A stretch of 64,000 bases of DNA from PWXP01 sp034005525 (GTDB lineage Bacteria; Planctomycetota; Planctomycetia; Pirellulales; Thermoguttaceae): assembly GCA_034005525.1 (NCBI GenBank), contig JAVEUP010000011.1, positions 1 through 64,000 of the forward strand, written 5' to 3'. Made by a program: the position numbers and the translations under genes. This document shows positions 17,272 to 26,820 of this stretch, piece after piece. The stretch's first letter is position 1. Every line of letters begins with the position of its first letter. A model generated the notes under the pieces. That model saw nothing but the letters and a program-made list of their open reading frames with translations. It had not been told where the DNA came from and did no database searches.

Positions 17272-19398
17272 ATGTTTCCACCGCGTGTTCTTGCTTCCAT
17301 CATCATGGCGATCCTTGGTTGCCTCGCGACGAACGTCCCTGCTGCCACGATCGGCTACTGGCGTTTTGAAGGGCCCGACGACGCGACCGGTTTCCTGTTC
17401 GACTCGACCGGCAACGGTCATGTGCTTTCGCGGTCAGCCACACCCGGCGTGCCGCAGGTTGCATTGCCTTCCTCGGGCCCGGGATCGGCGTTCCCCAACC
17501 CCGTGCCGCAGACCCTTGCGGCCAACACCGCCGCAGGAAGCTTTACGACGGCAAACGGGTTCCTGGCCGCCGCGAACGACTCCAGCTTCCTGGTCGATGC
17601 GTTCACGATCGAGGCTTTCATCAGCCCCAGCGCTTTAGGCAGCAACACGGTCGCGGTCGGGCAATTCAGTACGGCAAGCGGCAACCCGCAGCGCCGTTGG
17701 TTCTTGGGACCGTCCAGCAGTAGCCAACTGCAGGTTGCGCTTGCTTCCACTCCCGGCAGTTCCACCCAACTGTTTACCAATGCAAACAACTGGGTTGGGC
17801 CGACCGGCCCTGTGGCGGCTTCGCTGACCGTAGGCAATGACTACTATGTCGGTGCGTCGGTCACCCTGGCAACCGGCGGAGCGGGAACCGGGGAGGTGAC
17901 GTACTACCTGAAGAACCTGACCACCGGCGGTCCGCTGCTCACCCAAACCATTTCGCACAACGTAGCATCGTTGCACCCGAGCACGGCCAACCTGGCGATC
18001 GGCGCCATGGCCAGTGCCGGCAACCCGTTTCCCGGCCTCGTTGACGAAGTACGCTTCTCCAGCGGCGTGCTCAGTACCGATCAACTGCTTGTCCCTTCGG
18101 CGCCCAGCACCCTGGTGACGCAAGTCTATAGCTACCCGTCGTCGGTCACCGCAGGTGTGAACCACCTCACTGCTGAACTGAACTATGACAGCGCCCAGTC
18201 CGGCGCCCCGATCGCCGTGGTCATGCACGGCTTCTCGGCCGCAAGCGGGCACTTCGACAGCTACCGGGCCAACGCGCAGCGGCTGCGCGACCAGGGTTTC
18301 TTCGTACTGACCGTGGCCATGCGCGGCCGGGACGGCTCCGACGGCGTGCGCGACAGCGGCGGCGTGGAAATCCACGATATCTACGACGCAGTTGAGGCCG
18401 TTGTGGCCGACCCGCAATTCGCCGGCATGGTCGATGGCACCAACGTGTACATTACCGGCTATTCGGGCGGCGGGGGCAACGTGATGTCGGCCCTGACGAA
18501 GTTCCCCGACTACTTCCGGGCCGGGGCCGGCTTCTTCGGCATGTCGGACTACGGGTACGACACCACCGACGGCTGGTGGTTCAACGGCAGCAGCAGCTCG
18601 CACCGCAACCTCCTGGCCAACGATATCGGCAACCCCGAGACCGGCGGGTCGGAGGTGGTCGACAAGTACATGGCTCGCGCATCGAACCTGGCCTCGAAGA
18701 ACAACCCGTACAGTGAGATTCATCTTTTCGTCAATTCCAACGAAACGACCTGCCCGCCCGTCAACAGCACCAGCTTCCGCGACAACGCCCTGGCGGTGGG
18801 CGCAGGGGGCAACATTACCGTGCATATTGGCGACCCGACAGGCGCCACCTACGAGGACTTCAACAACAACGGGGTGAAAGACCACGGCGAGGAGCAGAAC
18901 TGGCCGCATACAGCCCCTTCAGCGAGCCAGCAGGCGGCGGCCGAGCAGTGGTTCCTAGCCCGGCTGCTGGCCGGCGAAATCGCCCGCCCTGAACTGAACG
19001 ACGCGGGCAATCTCTTCGTGGCCGGCTACGTGAAGACCCGCAAGTTCGACCTCTGGTTGGGCGACGGCCAGAACGCGGCGGCCGACTTGGACTACTCGCT
19101 TTCCGATCAGCAGATGCTCTTTGTGATGGACCTCTTGACCAGCGACCAAACGGTGACCGGCGTGCTGAACGTCGATACGTCGCGCATGGGCGACCTGCCG
19201 GTCAACGTGCTACTCAACGGCCAGCAGATCGACACGTTCCAGAGCGGCGGCTGGTACGCATACTCCGGGCTGGCTCACGGCGACTCGCTCCGATTGCAGG
19301 CGGTGCCGGAGCCGGGCACGCTAATGATGCTGGGGCTTGGGGTTGTGGCACTGATCGCGAGACGGCGGCAGCCCGGATGTCTTGCTAAAGCAGTGTGA
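17272..19398 (+). CDS. LamG - alpha/beta-hydrolase fusion with PEP-CTERM tail
   Basis: 708 residues; the start at 17272 has AGAGGAGAG upstream and aligns with the LamG paralogs. The signal peptide runs to about 24, then Ala-Thr-Ile-Gly-Tyr-Trp opens a LamG domain (26-255). Residues about 285-580 are an alpha/beta-hydrolase: Val-Val-Met-His-Gly-Phe-Ser (oxyanion region), nucleophile elbow Gly-Tyr-Ser398-Gly-Gly, and a candidate catalytic His546 (Trp-Pro-His-Thr). Family resemblance is to acetyl-xylan-esterase/dienelactone-hydrolase-like enzymes. A further domain (about 585-675) precedes V-P-E-P-G at 678, a helix and R-R-R. It joins a binding domain, an esterase-like enzyme and a sorting tail in one surface protein. 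The tail extends about 9 residues past the arginines. Confidence 0.82.
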   Translation: MFPPRVLASIIMAILGCLATNVPAATIGYWRFEGPDDATGFLFDSTGNGHVLSRSATPGVPQVALPSSGPGSAFPNPVPQTLAANTAAGSFTTANGFLAAANDSSFLVDAFTIEAFISPSALGSNTVAVGQFSTASGNPQRRWFLGPSSSSQLQVALASTPGSSTQLFTNANNWVGPTGPVAASLTVGNDYYVGASVTLATGGAGTGEVTYYLKNLTTGGPLLTQTISHNVASLHPSTANLAIGAMASAGNPFPGLVDEVRFSSGVLSTDQLLVPSAPSTLVTQVYSYPSSVTAGVNHLTAELNYDSAQSGAPIAVVMHGFSAASGHFDSYRANAQRLRDQGFFVLTVAMRGRDGSDGVRDSGGVEIHDIYDAVEAVVADPQFAGMVDGTNVYITGYSGGGGNVMSALTKFPDYFRAGAGFFGMSDYGYDTTDGWWFNGSSSSHRNLLANDIGNPETGGSEVVDKYMARASNLASKNNPYSEIHLFVNSNETTCPPVNSTSFRDNALAVGAGGNITVHIGDPTGATYEDFNNNGVKDHGEEQNWPHTAPSASQQAAAEQWFLARLLAGEIARPELNDAGNLFVAGYVKTRKFDLWLGDGQNAAADLDYSLSDQQMLFVMDLLTSDQTVTGVLNVDTSRMGDLPVNVLLNGQQIDTFQSGGWYAYSGLAHGDSLRLQAVPEPGTLMMLGLGVVALIARRRQPGCLAKAV

Positions 19399-19426
19399 GA
19401 CAGTAAACTGCCGGGAGCTGCAAACG

Positions 19427-19475
19427 TGGGATAAGCTTCCAGCTTGTCTTTTCAGCCGGCTGAAAGCCTCTCCCA
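19427..19475 (+). repeat. GTGGGATAAGCTTCC palindromic dispersed repeat
   Basis: Contains GTGGGATAAGCTTCCAGCTT followed by GTC, a near-palindrome whose relatives occur at 32442-32557 and 42271-42293. It ends near CTCTCCCACG, so the two edges are inverted. Confidence 0.6.
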
Positions 19476-19508
19476 CGCAATTCGGTACGTTATTGCTTCA
19501 CGCCCAAA

Positions 19509-19580
19509 TGCACGAAACGTCTGAAACATGCACGACGCGACTGCCGGCTGCACAGAATCCAGCGCCCCGACGTTGCGAAT
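19509..19580 (+). promoter_or_regulatory. possible fifth copy of the TGCAC / -10 module (weak)
   Basis: TGCACGAAACGTCTG starts at 19509. A hexamer GCGAAT lies at 19575-19580, the position where TACAAT would be expected (66 bases on), sharing only the last three bases. A second TGCAC lies 20 bases after the first. The gene start is 72 bases beyond. Confidence 0.35.
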
Positions 19581-19651
19581 GTGGATGCTGTGAACCAGAA
19601 TGGCAATTGTGCCGGTGTTCTTCCGATTGTTCATTTCAGAGGAGAGTCGTC

Positions 19652-20500
19652 ATGTTAGCCCGACTGTCCCTTGCCGTGCTGCTCGCCCTTCCCGCAAGCG
19701 GCTTGCGCGCCGACCTCCTGGTCTACGAAGGCTTCGATTACCCCTATGCCTCGAACGAGCCCTTAACCGGCAAGATCGGCGGAATGGGGTTCACCGGCGC
19801 GTGGCAGGCAGGGGTCCACCCGACTACAGGCGTCAGTGAGGACTCGTTGCTGATCAACGATAACGGACTCGCCTACCCGATGCTTGCCACCGTCGGCAAC
19901 GCCGCATGGGACAATTCCGGTGGGTCGCAGGCCAACTACCGCGCTTGGGACAGTTCGGGCTATACCGGCACCGGTGACGTGCTCTGGTTCTCGTTCCTGT
20001 TCAATACGTCGAGCGTCTCAACCAGTTCGGAATTGCGGATCTTTGCGCTCGGCAGCGATACCTACTCTTCCGGTGCGGGCGCGATGGCGTTCACTAATGC
20101 GACTCCGGCCCAGGAAGGAAAAGGTATGCTCCACGCGCAGTTGGGCGGCAGCCGGTCAGGTGGTCTATTGTACGACCATGACACGGACAATTTGGTCGTC
20201 GGCCGAGTGGATTTCACCGGCAACGATTCAGCCGGCTCGGTGACCGTTTGGCTCAACCCGTCGCGCAACGCAGAGCCCATTGCCGCCGATGGCGTGACCC
20301 GAACCGGGACGACGTCGACGGCCGCGTGGACAAATCTCTACGCGCGAGGCGGCTCGGCTTGGCGCGGCCAGCTCGATGAGCTGCGCATCGGCACGTCGTT
20401 CTTCGACGTCGTGCCTGTGCCCGAGCCCGCTTCCGGGCTTCTGGCGATGCTCGGAATGGTCGGTGTATTGCTGGTCCGTTGCCGGCGGCGCAGGTGCTAG
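19652..20500 (+). CDS. jelly-roll PEP-CTERM protein
   Basis: 282 residues from the ATG at 19652 (AGAGGAGAG upstream). The signal peptide ends Leu-Arg-Ala before Asp-Leu-Leu-Val-Tyr-Glu-Gly-Phe-Asp-Tyr, and the whole mature part matches the N-terminal domain of the 8429 protein (Tyr-Arg-Ala-Trp-Asp, Leu-Trp-Phe-Ser-Phe-Leu, Val-Val-Gly-Arg-Val-Asp-Phe). It ends V-P-V-P-E-P, helix, R-C-R-R-R-R-C (PEP-CTERM). It is thus a stand-alone version of a domain that elsewhere carries long beta-repeats. Probably a lectin-like surface protein; ligand unknown. Confidence 0.82.
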   Translation: MLARLSLAVLLALPASGLRADLLVYEGFDYPYASNEPLTGKIGGMGFTGAWQAGVHPTTGVSEDSLLINDNGLAYPMLATVGNAAWDNSGGSQANYRAWDSSGYTGTGDVLWFSFLFNTSSVSTSSELRIFALGSDTYSSGAGAMAFTNATPAQEGKGMLHAQLGGSRSGGLLYDHDTDNLVVGRVDFTGNDSAGSVTVWLNPSRNAEPIAADGVTRTGTTSTAAWTNLYARGGSAWRGQLDELRIGTSFFDVVPVPEPASGLLAMLGMVGVLLVRCRRRRC

Positions 20501-20529
20501 TTGCACATCGGTCGCGGCCGGCCTAGAGT
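20501..20529 (+). promoter_or_regulatory. putative promoter of the GH115-like gene
   Basis: TTGCAC (20501-20506), 17-base spacer, TAGAGT (20524-20529), directly after the stop of the 19652 gene and 47 bases before the GTG start. Confidence 0.4.
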
Positions 20530-20575
20530 GAGCATTGTTTCCCATTCGCTTCACCTTGCTTCCGGAGACACCCTC

Positions 20576-23500
20576 GTGGCGAAACGATTGGAACTGAGTT
20601 GTATCCTCCTTCCCTTGCTCGGCGCCTTACTGAGTGTCATGGCGCGTGGCGCCGACCAACCAGCGGCCAACGCCTCGGCAGGCGATGAGGCTCCGGCCCG
20701 CGCACTCTTTGACATGGTGCGCGACGTGGAGCCGGCAACGATCGTTCTGGCCCGCTCGGAGCATCCGGGCGTGCTCGCCGCGGCAAAGGACCTGCAGCGC
20801 GACGTGACGAAGATCACCGGCGTCACTCCCAACATTGCCCATTCGCTCGACACGTGCGGCGACGTGTGCGTGGTGCTCGGCTCGGCCGATTGCCCGGAGG
20901 GAAAGGCACTGCTGGCCGAGGTGGGCGTTGCCACCGACGACCTCGAAGGCAAGTGGGAAGTGTTCAAGTATCGCGTGCTCAACGACGTTGGTGGTAAGCG
21001 GCAGGTGCTGGCTATCGCCGGCAGCAACCTGCGCGGCACGATCTTCGGCGTATATGACTTCGAGCAGAAGCACATGGGCGTCGACCCGTTCTGGTTCTGG
21101 GCCGACAACGAGCCGCCGACCCAAGGGGAGTTGATCTTCGACGACCGCGTCGATTTCGGCCCGAGTAGTGAGCCCACTTGGAAATACCGCGGGTGGACCT
21201 TGAACGACCATCCGCAGTTCATGGAGTGGATGCAAACCGGGCTGGTGCAGCGCGCGCGATATGGGCGCTACATGTTCGCCATCCATCCCGAGGTGCTCGG
21301 GCGGTTGCACGAGGCCGCCTTGCGGCTGAAAATGAACATGTTCACCTGGTACTTCATCGACATCGACTGGCACCCCGACTATGAACGGATTCGCAGTACG
21401 GTGGACCGGGGGCTGTTCATCACGCAGCACCAAATGGAGTCGGTCGGGGCCGATACGGGCTTCTGGGACAACTACTTCAAGAACCACAATCCGGCGGGCC
21501 GGCCGGAGCAGTTCTCCTACCTGTTGCATCCCGAGGCGTTCCGCGAGTTCTGGAGCTACTACATCCGGCGCTGGTCCGAGTTCTCGCCGCACGTGGTTTG
21601 GGAACTGAACCTGCGAGGCTGGGCCGACGCCGCTTACTCGGAGCCGAGCCTGCCCGACGGCGGCACGGACCAGCAGCGGGCGGAGATCCTTAACGCGGCA
21701 GTGGCCGATCAGGCAAAACTTGTGCGGCAGATCGACCCGAACCCCGACGTGGAGATGATGACCACGCTCTATTCCGAGGTGGGCCGCTTCTACGACAAGG
21801 GCTGGATCACGGTGCCCGAGGGCGTGACCACCGGTTTCGGCGACGCGGGCATGAGCGGCATGTCGTACTCGAAGAGCTTCTGGACCGAGCCCCGCGACCC
21901 GAAACGGAAGTACGGCCAGTATTTCCACACGCAGTATTTCGGCGGGGGGCCGCAAATCGCCAAGTGTACGCCCATCGAACAGTACATCAAGGTCAATATG
22001 GACGCCATGTACGAGCGGGGCGATACCCAGCACATGCTCCTGGCCATGAACGAGCTGCGGCACCAGCAGATCGAAATCCGCGCCATCGCCGAGATGCTCT
22101 GGGACTACCCCGGCTTCGACCCGCGCGAGTACATGCTCCGCTACTGCCGCGAGGAGTTCGGCGAAGCGGCCGCCGAGCGTGTGCTGGCTTTGTACGACGC
22201 CTATTACGCCAAATATCCGCACACAATGCGCGACGACGGATTCAAGACCATCCCCATGTACGACAAGGTGATGGAGCCGCTGTTTACCGTCATCGGCAAC
22301 TTGCTGAACATCGAGTCGGGCAACACGGACGGGTTCGTGCTGAACTACCGCTATAAGAAGGAGACCTACGAGCAGGGCATTCGCGACCTGGGCGAAGTGC
22401 TTGAGGAAGCAATCGCGCTGCGCCCGGACATTCCGGAGAACCGCCGGTATTTCTTCGACTATGAGTTCATCGACGCCATACGGCAGGTGCGGGGCATCTA
22501 CCGCATTTGCATTGCGGCCAACGAAGCGATTGCGTGCCTGGCGGAATCGGACCGTGCCGGGGCACTGGCCGAACTGCTGGCGGCCCGGCCCCTGGTCGAC
22601 GAACTCTACGCCGCCTTCAAGAACAATTGCGCCGGCGAGAAGTGGCAATACTGGTACCGGAGCGGCACGAACGAAGACGTGTACCTCATGTACAACCTGT
22701 ACCAGAAGGCACGGCTGAAGCTGGAAGTCGAGTCGATGGATTTCGTCGGCGGCATCGAGCCGCAGCGCCACCCGTACATTGGAAACGTCGTGATGCACGA
22801 GCCGGCCCGCGCAGGCGATCCGGTGTATAGTTCGCAGGCCGAGCGGCTGAACAGCTCCGTGTGGAACGGTTCGCCGTTCTCGATCCTCTCGTTTCCGCTG
22901 CGCGAGGCCTTCCAGATTGGCGGCGTGCAAACGACCTATCGGAAGTGGGAACTGCCGGTGACCGATCACGGACTAGGCTACAGCTTCCGCCTGCAGGGTC
23001 CGGCGACCGTGTACGTTGCCAAGCAGGTACAGCAGGAACTGCCCTGGCTGGCCGAGGCGGGCTTTCGCGCGATCGAGGAAACCATGGAGGTCGGCCAATG
23101 GGGCTGGCCCTACCGCTACCGGAACCGGCCGCCACAACAGGTCCACACTTTCGACTTTCACGCGAAGGAGTTTCCCGCCGGCGAGGTCGTCCTGGGTCCG
23201 AACACTGAGAATCGGCGTTATCTTCCGTACGTCGTCTTCGTTCAGCCGGTGCTGTTGGCCCGCGAGAACTTCAAGGCGGCGACCGTCGGGCAGGCGCCGG
23301 ATGGATGGCGGATCGAGCCCAACGGCGGCGGGGCCGAAGTGGTCGACAACCCCGAGTATGAGGGCGAAATGCGGGCGACGGCGTTCGACATTTCCACCGT
23401 GCGCCGCTACCAACCGCTTGGCCTGAAAAGCCTGCGCCTGGCGACGCAAGAGACGTCGAAAGAACCGCTGATTGCAGAACTCCCCTTCCGGCAGGCAGCC

Positions 23501-23887
23501 GACGGCGATTTCCGTTTGAATCTTCGCGTCAAGGCCGGCCAGACAGATGCGACAACCGGGTTCTCGCTGAAAACCGAGCAGGGCGCGCCGGTGTTGACCG
23601 TTGAGTTTCGCGACAATGGGCACATTGCCTGCCGAACGCCGGGCGGCGAGTACGTCGACGTAGCCCCTTACGAAGCCGGCCGCTGGTACAACCTCTTGCT
23701 TCACGTATCGCCCGCTGCCGGACGATTCGACCTGACGGTCGAGGACGACCGGGCGATGCCGACACACCGGAAAGACCTTGCGATCGCGCCCGGCACCCCC
23801 GTCGCCATTCGCTTGGAGCACGGCAACCAACGGCCGGGCAGTTTCATAATATACGACGCCCTCGACGCGTGGCAGGCGGCGCGATAG
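20576..23887 (+). CDS. GH115-like alpha-glucuronidase, secreted
   Basis: 1103 residues from a GTG at 20576 (GGAGA upstream) that opens a signal peptide cut near Ala-Arg-Gly-Ala. Residues about 55-190 match the N-terminal domain of GH115 (Val-Leu-Ala-Ile-Ala-Gly-Ser-Asn-Leu-Arg-Gly-Thr-Ile-Phe-Gly-Val-Tyr-Asp-Phe). The TIM-barrel follows with Trp-Lys-Tyr-Arg-Gly-Trp-x-Leu-Asn-Asp and Leu-Arg-Leu-Lys-Met-Asn. GH115 enzymes remove (4-O-methyl-)glucuronic acid side chains from xylan. About residues 880-1103 form an extra beta-rich domain of laminin-G-like character. Length is in the upper family range. A putative promoter TTGCAC-17-TAGAGT lies at 20501-20529. Exact substrate not determinable. Confidence 0.78.
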   Translation: MAKRLELSCILLPLLGALLSVMARGADQPAANASAGDEAPARALFDMVRDVEPATIVLARSEHPGVLAAAKDLQRDVTKITGVTPNIAHSLDTCGDVCVVLGSADCPEGKALLAEVGVATDDLEGKWEVFKYRVLNDVGGKRQVLAIAGSNLRGTIFGVYDFEQKHMGVDPFWFWADNEPPTQGELIFDDRVDFGPSSEPTWKYRGWTLNDHPQFMEWMQTGLVQRARYGRYMFAIHPEVLGRLHEAALRLKMNMFTWYFIDIDWHPDYERIRSTVDRGLFITQHQMESVGADTGFWDNYFKNHNPAGRPEQFSYLLHPEAFREFWSYYIRRWSEFSPHVVWELNLRGWADAAYSEPSLPDGGTDQQRAEILNAAVADQAKLVRQIDPNPDVEMMTTLYSEVGRFYDKGWITVPEGVTTGFGDAGMSGMSYSKSFWTEPRDPKRKYGQYFHTQYFGGGPQIAKCTPIEQYIKVNMDAMYERGDTQHMLLAMNELRHQQIEIRAIAEMLWDYPGFDPREYMLRYCREEFGEAAAERVLALYDAYYAKYPHTMRDDGFKTIPMYDKVMEPLFTVIGNLLNIESGNTDGFVLNYRYKKETYEQGIRDLGEVLEEAIALRPDIPENRRYFFDYEFIDAIRQVRGIYRICIAANEAIACLAESDRAGALAELLAARPLVDELYAAFKNNCAGEKWQYWYRSGTNEDVYLMYNLYQKARLKLEVESMDFVGGIEPQRHPYIGNVVMHEPARAGDPVYSSQAERLNSSVWNGSPFSILSFPLREAFQIGGVQTTYRKWELPVTDHGLGYSFRLQGPATVYVAKQVQQELPWLAEAGFRAIEETMEVGQWGWPYRYRNRPPQQVHTFDFHAKEFPAGEVVLGPNTENRRYLPYVVFVQPVLLARENFKAATVGQAPDGWRIEPNGGGAEVVDNPEYEGEMRATAFDISTVRRYQPLGLKSLRLATQETSKEPLIAELPFRQAADGDFRLNLRVKAGQTDATTGFSLKTEQGAPVLTVEFRDNGHIACRTPGGEYVDVAPYEAGRWYNLLLHVSPAAGRFDLTVEDDRAMPTHRKDLAIAPGTPVAIRLEHGNQRPGSFIIYDALDAWQAAR

Positions 23888-24010
23888 GCATCTTGCCGAC
23901 GAAATGCGCCGGACCGGCGGCGGTCCACTTGTCGAGAACCTGCCCCGGGTCGCGGAGCCGTAACCAGGAAAACCGTAACGTTGGACCCCATTAAACAAGG
24001 GAGAATGACA

Positions 24011-25528
24011 ATGAGAAGCAGTCGACTCACATGGGTACTCAATCGAATTGGGCGGGCCGTTTTCGGATCTGTTGCTGCAGGGTGCGCGCTTGCCCTGGGA
24101 GTTGCATTGGCCGCCGCGGCCAACAATGCGGCCGATGCCAAGGCGGCACCCGGGGCCGAGGAAGAAACCGCCTTGCTCAATCCCGGCGAGGGCTACCGTT
24201 ATCTTGGCCAAATCACGCCGCGGCACGCGCGGGACATCGCGGCGTCGAACTGGTCGGTCGGGGCCGAGACGATGGACCGCGATTTCACGGTCTACGCCAA
24301 CTGGCGCAAGTATCTTGGCCCTCTGGGCGCGAAGAAGGCGCGAATTCAGTCAGGCTGGGCCAAGACCGAGAAGACGCCCGGCGAGTATGACTGGGCCTGG
24401 CTTGATGAGATCATCCCCGACATGGTCGAGCAGGGCGTGGAGCCCTGGGTCTGCCTCTGCTACGGCAACCCGATCTATCCGGGCGGCGGCGGCACGGGCT
24501 TGGGCGGCAACCTGATCGACGGCGAGGAGGCCCTGGCGGCCTGGGACCGGTATGTGACCGCCTTCGTCGAGCGGTACAAGCGGTACGTGAACGAGTGGGA
24601 AATCTGGAACGAGCCCCGCGGCGGACGCGGTAAGGCGGCGGTGCAGTATGCTGACCTCGTCATCCGCACGGCCCAGATCATTCGCAACTTGCAGCCGGAG
24701 GCGGAGATCCTCTTCGCTGCCGGCGGAGCGTTCGACATCGGCTATGCCCAGGACGTGCTCGAACACCTCAAGCAGCAAGGCAAGCTCGACCTGGTCAATA
24801 GAATCATCTACCACCCCTATGCGTACAACCCCGACTCGCGCCAAGCGGCAGCCATGAAGCTCCGTGCGCTTGTGAAGTCGTACGCCGATCACATCGACAT
24901 CCAGCAGGGCGAAAACGGCGCTCCCTCGGAACGCGGCTCGTTCGGGGCGATTTCCGACTACGACTGGACCGAGTTGCGGCAGGCGAAGTGGGCCACGCGC
25001 CGACTGCTGGGCGACCTCGGCCGCGATATCCCCACGTCGTACTTCGCCATCTGCGACATGCGATATCCCAGCCGTACCAACCTCAAGGGCCTCTTGGGCA
25101 TCGACGACGACAAGGTGGTCAACCGCGTGAAGAAGAGCTACCACGCCGTGCAGCATATCACGGCTGTCTTCGACAATACGCTGACCCGGGTCGAGGAATT
25201 CGAGGCGGAGGTCATCGGCGGTGACGCCGGGGACCATAGCGTGTTCGGCTATCGCGGCAATGGCGGCGGCGGGGCGGTCACGGTGTGGCGCCACACCGAT
25301 TCGCCGGGCAAGAACCCGACAGTGGAAACGATCGGGCTTACCATTCCCGCCCTGAAGTTCGACCAGCCGGTGCTGGTCGACCTGGTTTCCGGCCGCGTGT
25401 ATGCGGTCGATCCGAAGCTCGCCGATCGCGGGAAGAAGCAGATCCGCTTCCGCGACGTGCCGGTGTACGACTCGGTCGTGGTGTTGGCCGATCGCAGCGT
25501 GATTGAACACGTGCTGGAAGAGAAATAG
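24011..25528 (+). CDS. clan GH-A (GH39-like) secreted glycosidase
   Basis: 505 residues. The ATG at 24011 is preferred over that at 24005 because AAGGGAGA is then correctly spaced. The N-terminal hydrophobic helix ends in Ala-rich sequence (signal peptide). The TIM-barrel shows Trp-Glu-Ile-Trp-Asn-Glu201-Pro (acid/base Glu after strand 4) and Gln-Gly-Glu301-Asn-Gly (nucleophile candidate on strand 7), the two-glutamate pattern of clan GH-A retaining enzymes such as GH39 beta-xylosidases. A small C-terminal beta domain follows (about 400-505). It lies 123 bases after the GH115-like gene, probably same transcript; the pair would suit glucuronoxylan breakdown. GH5/GH10-like membership cannot be excluded. 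Confidence 0.78.
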   Translation: MRSSRLTWVLNRIGRAVFGSVAAGCALALGVALAAAANNAADAKAAPGAEEETALLNPGEGYRYLGQITPRHARDIAASNWSVGAETMDRDFTVYANWRKYLGPLGAKKARIQSGWAKTEKTPGEYDWAWLDEIIPDMVEQGVEPWVCLCYGNPIYPGGGGTGLGGNLIDGEEALAAWDRYVTAFVERYKRYVNEWEIWNEPRGGRGKAAVQYADLVIRTAQIIRNLQPEAEILFAAGGAFDIGYAQDVLEHLKQQGKLDLVNRIIYHPYAYNPDSRQAAAMKLRALVKSYADHIDIQQGENGAPSERGSFGAISDYDWTELRQAKWATRRLLGDLGRDIPTSYFAICDMRYPSRTNLKGLLGIDDDKVVNRVKKSYHAVQHITAVFDNTLTRVEEFEAEVIGGDAGDHSVFGYRGNGGGGAVTVWRHTDSPGKNPTVETIGLTIPALKFDQPVLVDLVSGRVYAVDPKLADRGKKQIRFRDVPVYDSVVVLADRSVIEHVLEEK

Positions 25529-25576
25529 GCTCAAGCCGGATGCGGTCCAGATAAGTGCGCGTCAGCGCCCACCGCC

Positions 25577-26734
25577 CTATTGCACCGTTTCCAGCCTCCC
25601 TTCCACCGTAAGTCGCTCAATGCCGATCCGGTGCGCCTGCACCAGCGCCAGCACGGCGGGCCCGAAGGCGTGCGGGTCGTTCATGACCCAGGGCCGGTCC
25701 AAATACGCCTCGATGGAGCCGTCGCCCGGGCAGAGCGTGCCGCGGCACGTGTGGCTGACCGATCCGTCGGGCTCGATGTACCTAAGGTAGCCTCGCAGCC
25801 CGCGGAGGAAAGGCTCCCGGTACGAATCGTCGAGCACGCCCCGCTCGATGCCGACGCCCATGGCGAACAGCAGCAGGCCGGTGCCGGACGTTTCCGGGTA
25901 GGAGCGTTCGTCGTGGAGGGTCATCTCCTGTCGCCACATGCCGTCGGCGTCCTGATACTTGACGGCCGCGGCCATGAACTCGCGGAAGAGCTTATTGACC
26001 TCTTCCCGGCGGGGGTGTTCCTCCGGCAGGTGCCCAACCAGCGCCGCCCACGACAGGGCCGCCCAGCCGTTGCCGCGGCTCCAATGGTCGGCGCTGACGA
26101 CGCCTTCGCCCTGGAACCCGCGGCCTTGGTGATACAACCCATGCTCCCGGTCCAAGAGCACCACATGCAGACGGTGGATCTGCTGCCAGGCGTCTTCGAT
26201 GTAGTCGTCGTTGCCGATGGCCAGTCCGGTCCAAGCCAGAAACGGGGTGACCGCAACGGCCGTGTCGATGAACGCGCCGTCGGTTGCCCGCGGGCCGGAG
26301 AGGATGCGTTCCATTCCAATAATGCGGTCACTCGAGCGGGGGCTGCGGCGGTGCATTTCCTCGGCTGTCTCGGCAATGCGCTGGCGACCCTCGGGCAGTT
26401 TGCCTTTGAGCAGCAGCAGGGCCGCGCCGTTGCCGCCGCAGCGGTAGCTGACGAAGTTGCCGCCCATGGTGTCTTCACCGGTTGCGAAGGGCAGCAGCAA
26501 CTTGCGCGCCGCCTCCAAGTCGTCCGGCTCCCCGCTTGCCAGCGCCAGTTCGGCCATGCCGTGCATCAGCAGAACGCCCATGTAGTTCTTCAGGCTGATA
26601 TTGGCAATTCCTTTTCGGGCCACGGTGCGTGCCAGGGCCAGGGTCTCGACCTGCTCGGCCGCGGTAGAAACGGCTACCGTGGCCGGGAGCGTACACAGGC
26701 ACAATGCGAGTGCGTAAACGGGTCGGATCGTCAT
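25577..26734 (-). CDS. GH105/GH88-like unsaturated uronyl hydrolase
   Basis: 385 residues from the ATG at 26734 (GGAGAATG upstream), with signal peptide to about 26. An alpha/alpha-barrel of repeated helices carries Trp218-Ser-Arg-Gly-Asn-Gly-Trp, the diagnostic motif of GH105/GH88, and Phe-Ile-Asp157-Thr-Ala-Val as the likely catalytic Asp. These enzymes hydrate the unsaturated uronic acid left at the non-reducing end by polysaccharide lyases. It is last of a four-gene minus-strand run led by the DUF1559 gene, convergent with the GH39-like gene. Presence of a heparinase-type lyase at 32621 gives a source for its substrate. Confidence 0.83.
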   Translation of the reverse strand: MTIRPVYALALCLCTLPATVAVSTAAEQVETLALARTVARKGIANISLKNYMGVLLMHGMAELALASGEPDDLEAARKLLLPFATGEDTMGGNFVSYRCGGNGAALLLLKGKLPEGRQRIAETAEEMHRRSPRSSDRIIGMERILSGPRATDGAFIDTAVAVTPFLAWTGLAIGNDDYIEDAWQQIHRLHVVLLDREHGLYHQGRGFQGEGVVSADHWSRGNGWAALSWAALVGHLPEEHPRREEVNKLFREFMAAAVKYQDADGMWRQEMTLHDERSYPETSGTGLLLFAMGVGIERGVLDDSYREPFLRGLRGYLRYIEPDGSVSHTCRGTLCPGDGSIEAYLDRPWVMNDPHAFGPAVLALVQAHRIGIERLTVEGRLETVQ

Positions 26735-26820
26735 GGTTTCATTCTCCGGGGGGGTAGAGCGTTTCCGTTGTACGACTCGCCAAGTCACGACACAGTCCGA
26801 TTCGGCGGGCACAGCCCGCC

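Noticed and set aside
20627..22969. 780-codon minus-strand open frame opposite the GH115-like gene
   Set aside because: Antisense shadow; composition is biased (His/Val/Gln-rich) with no recognisable motif, while the plus strand has clear family features.
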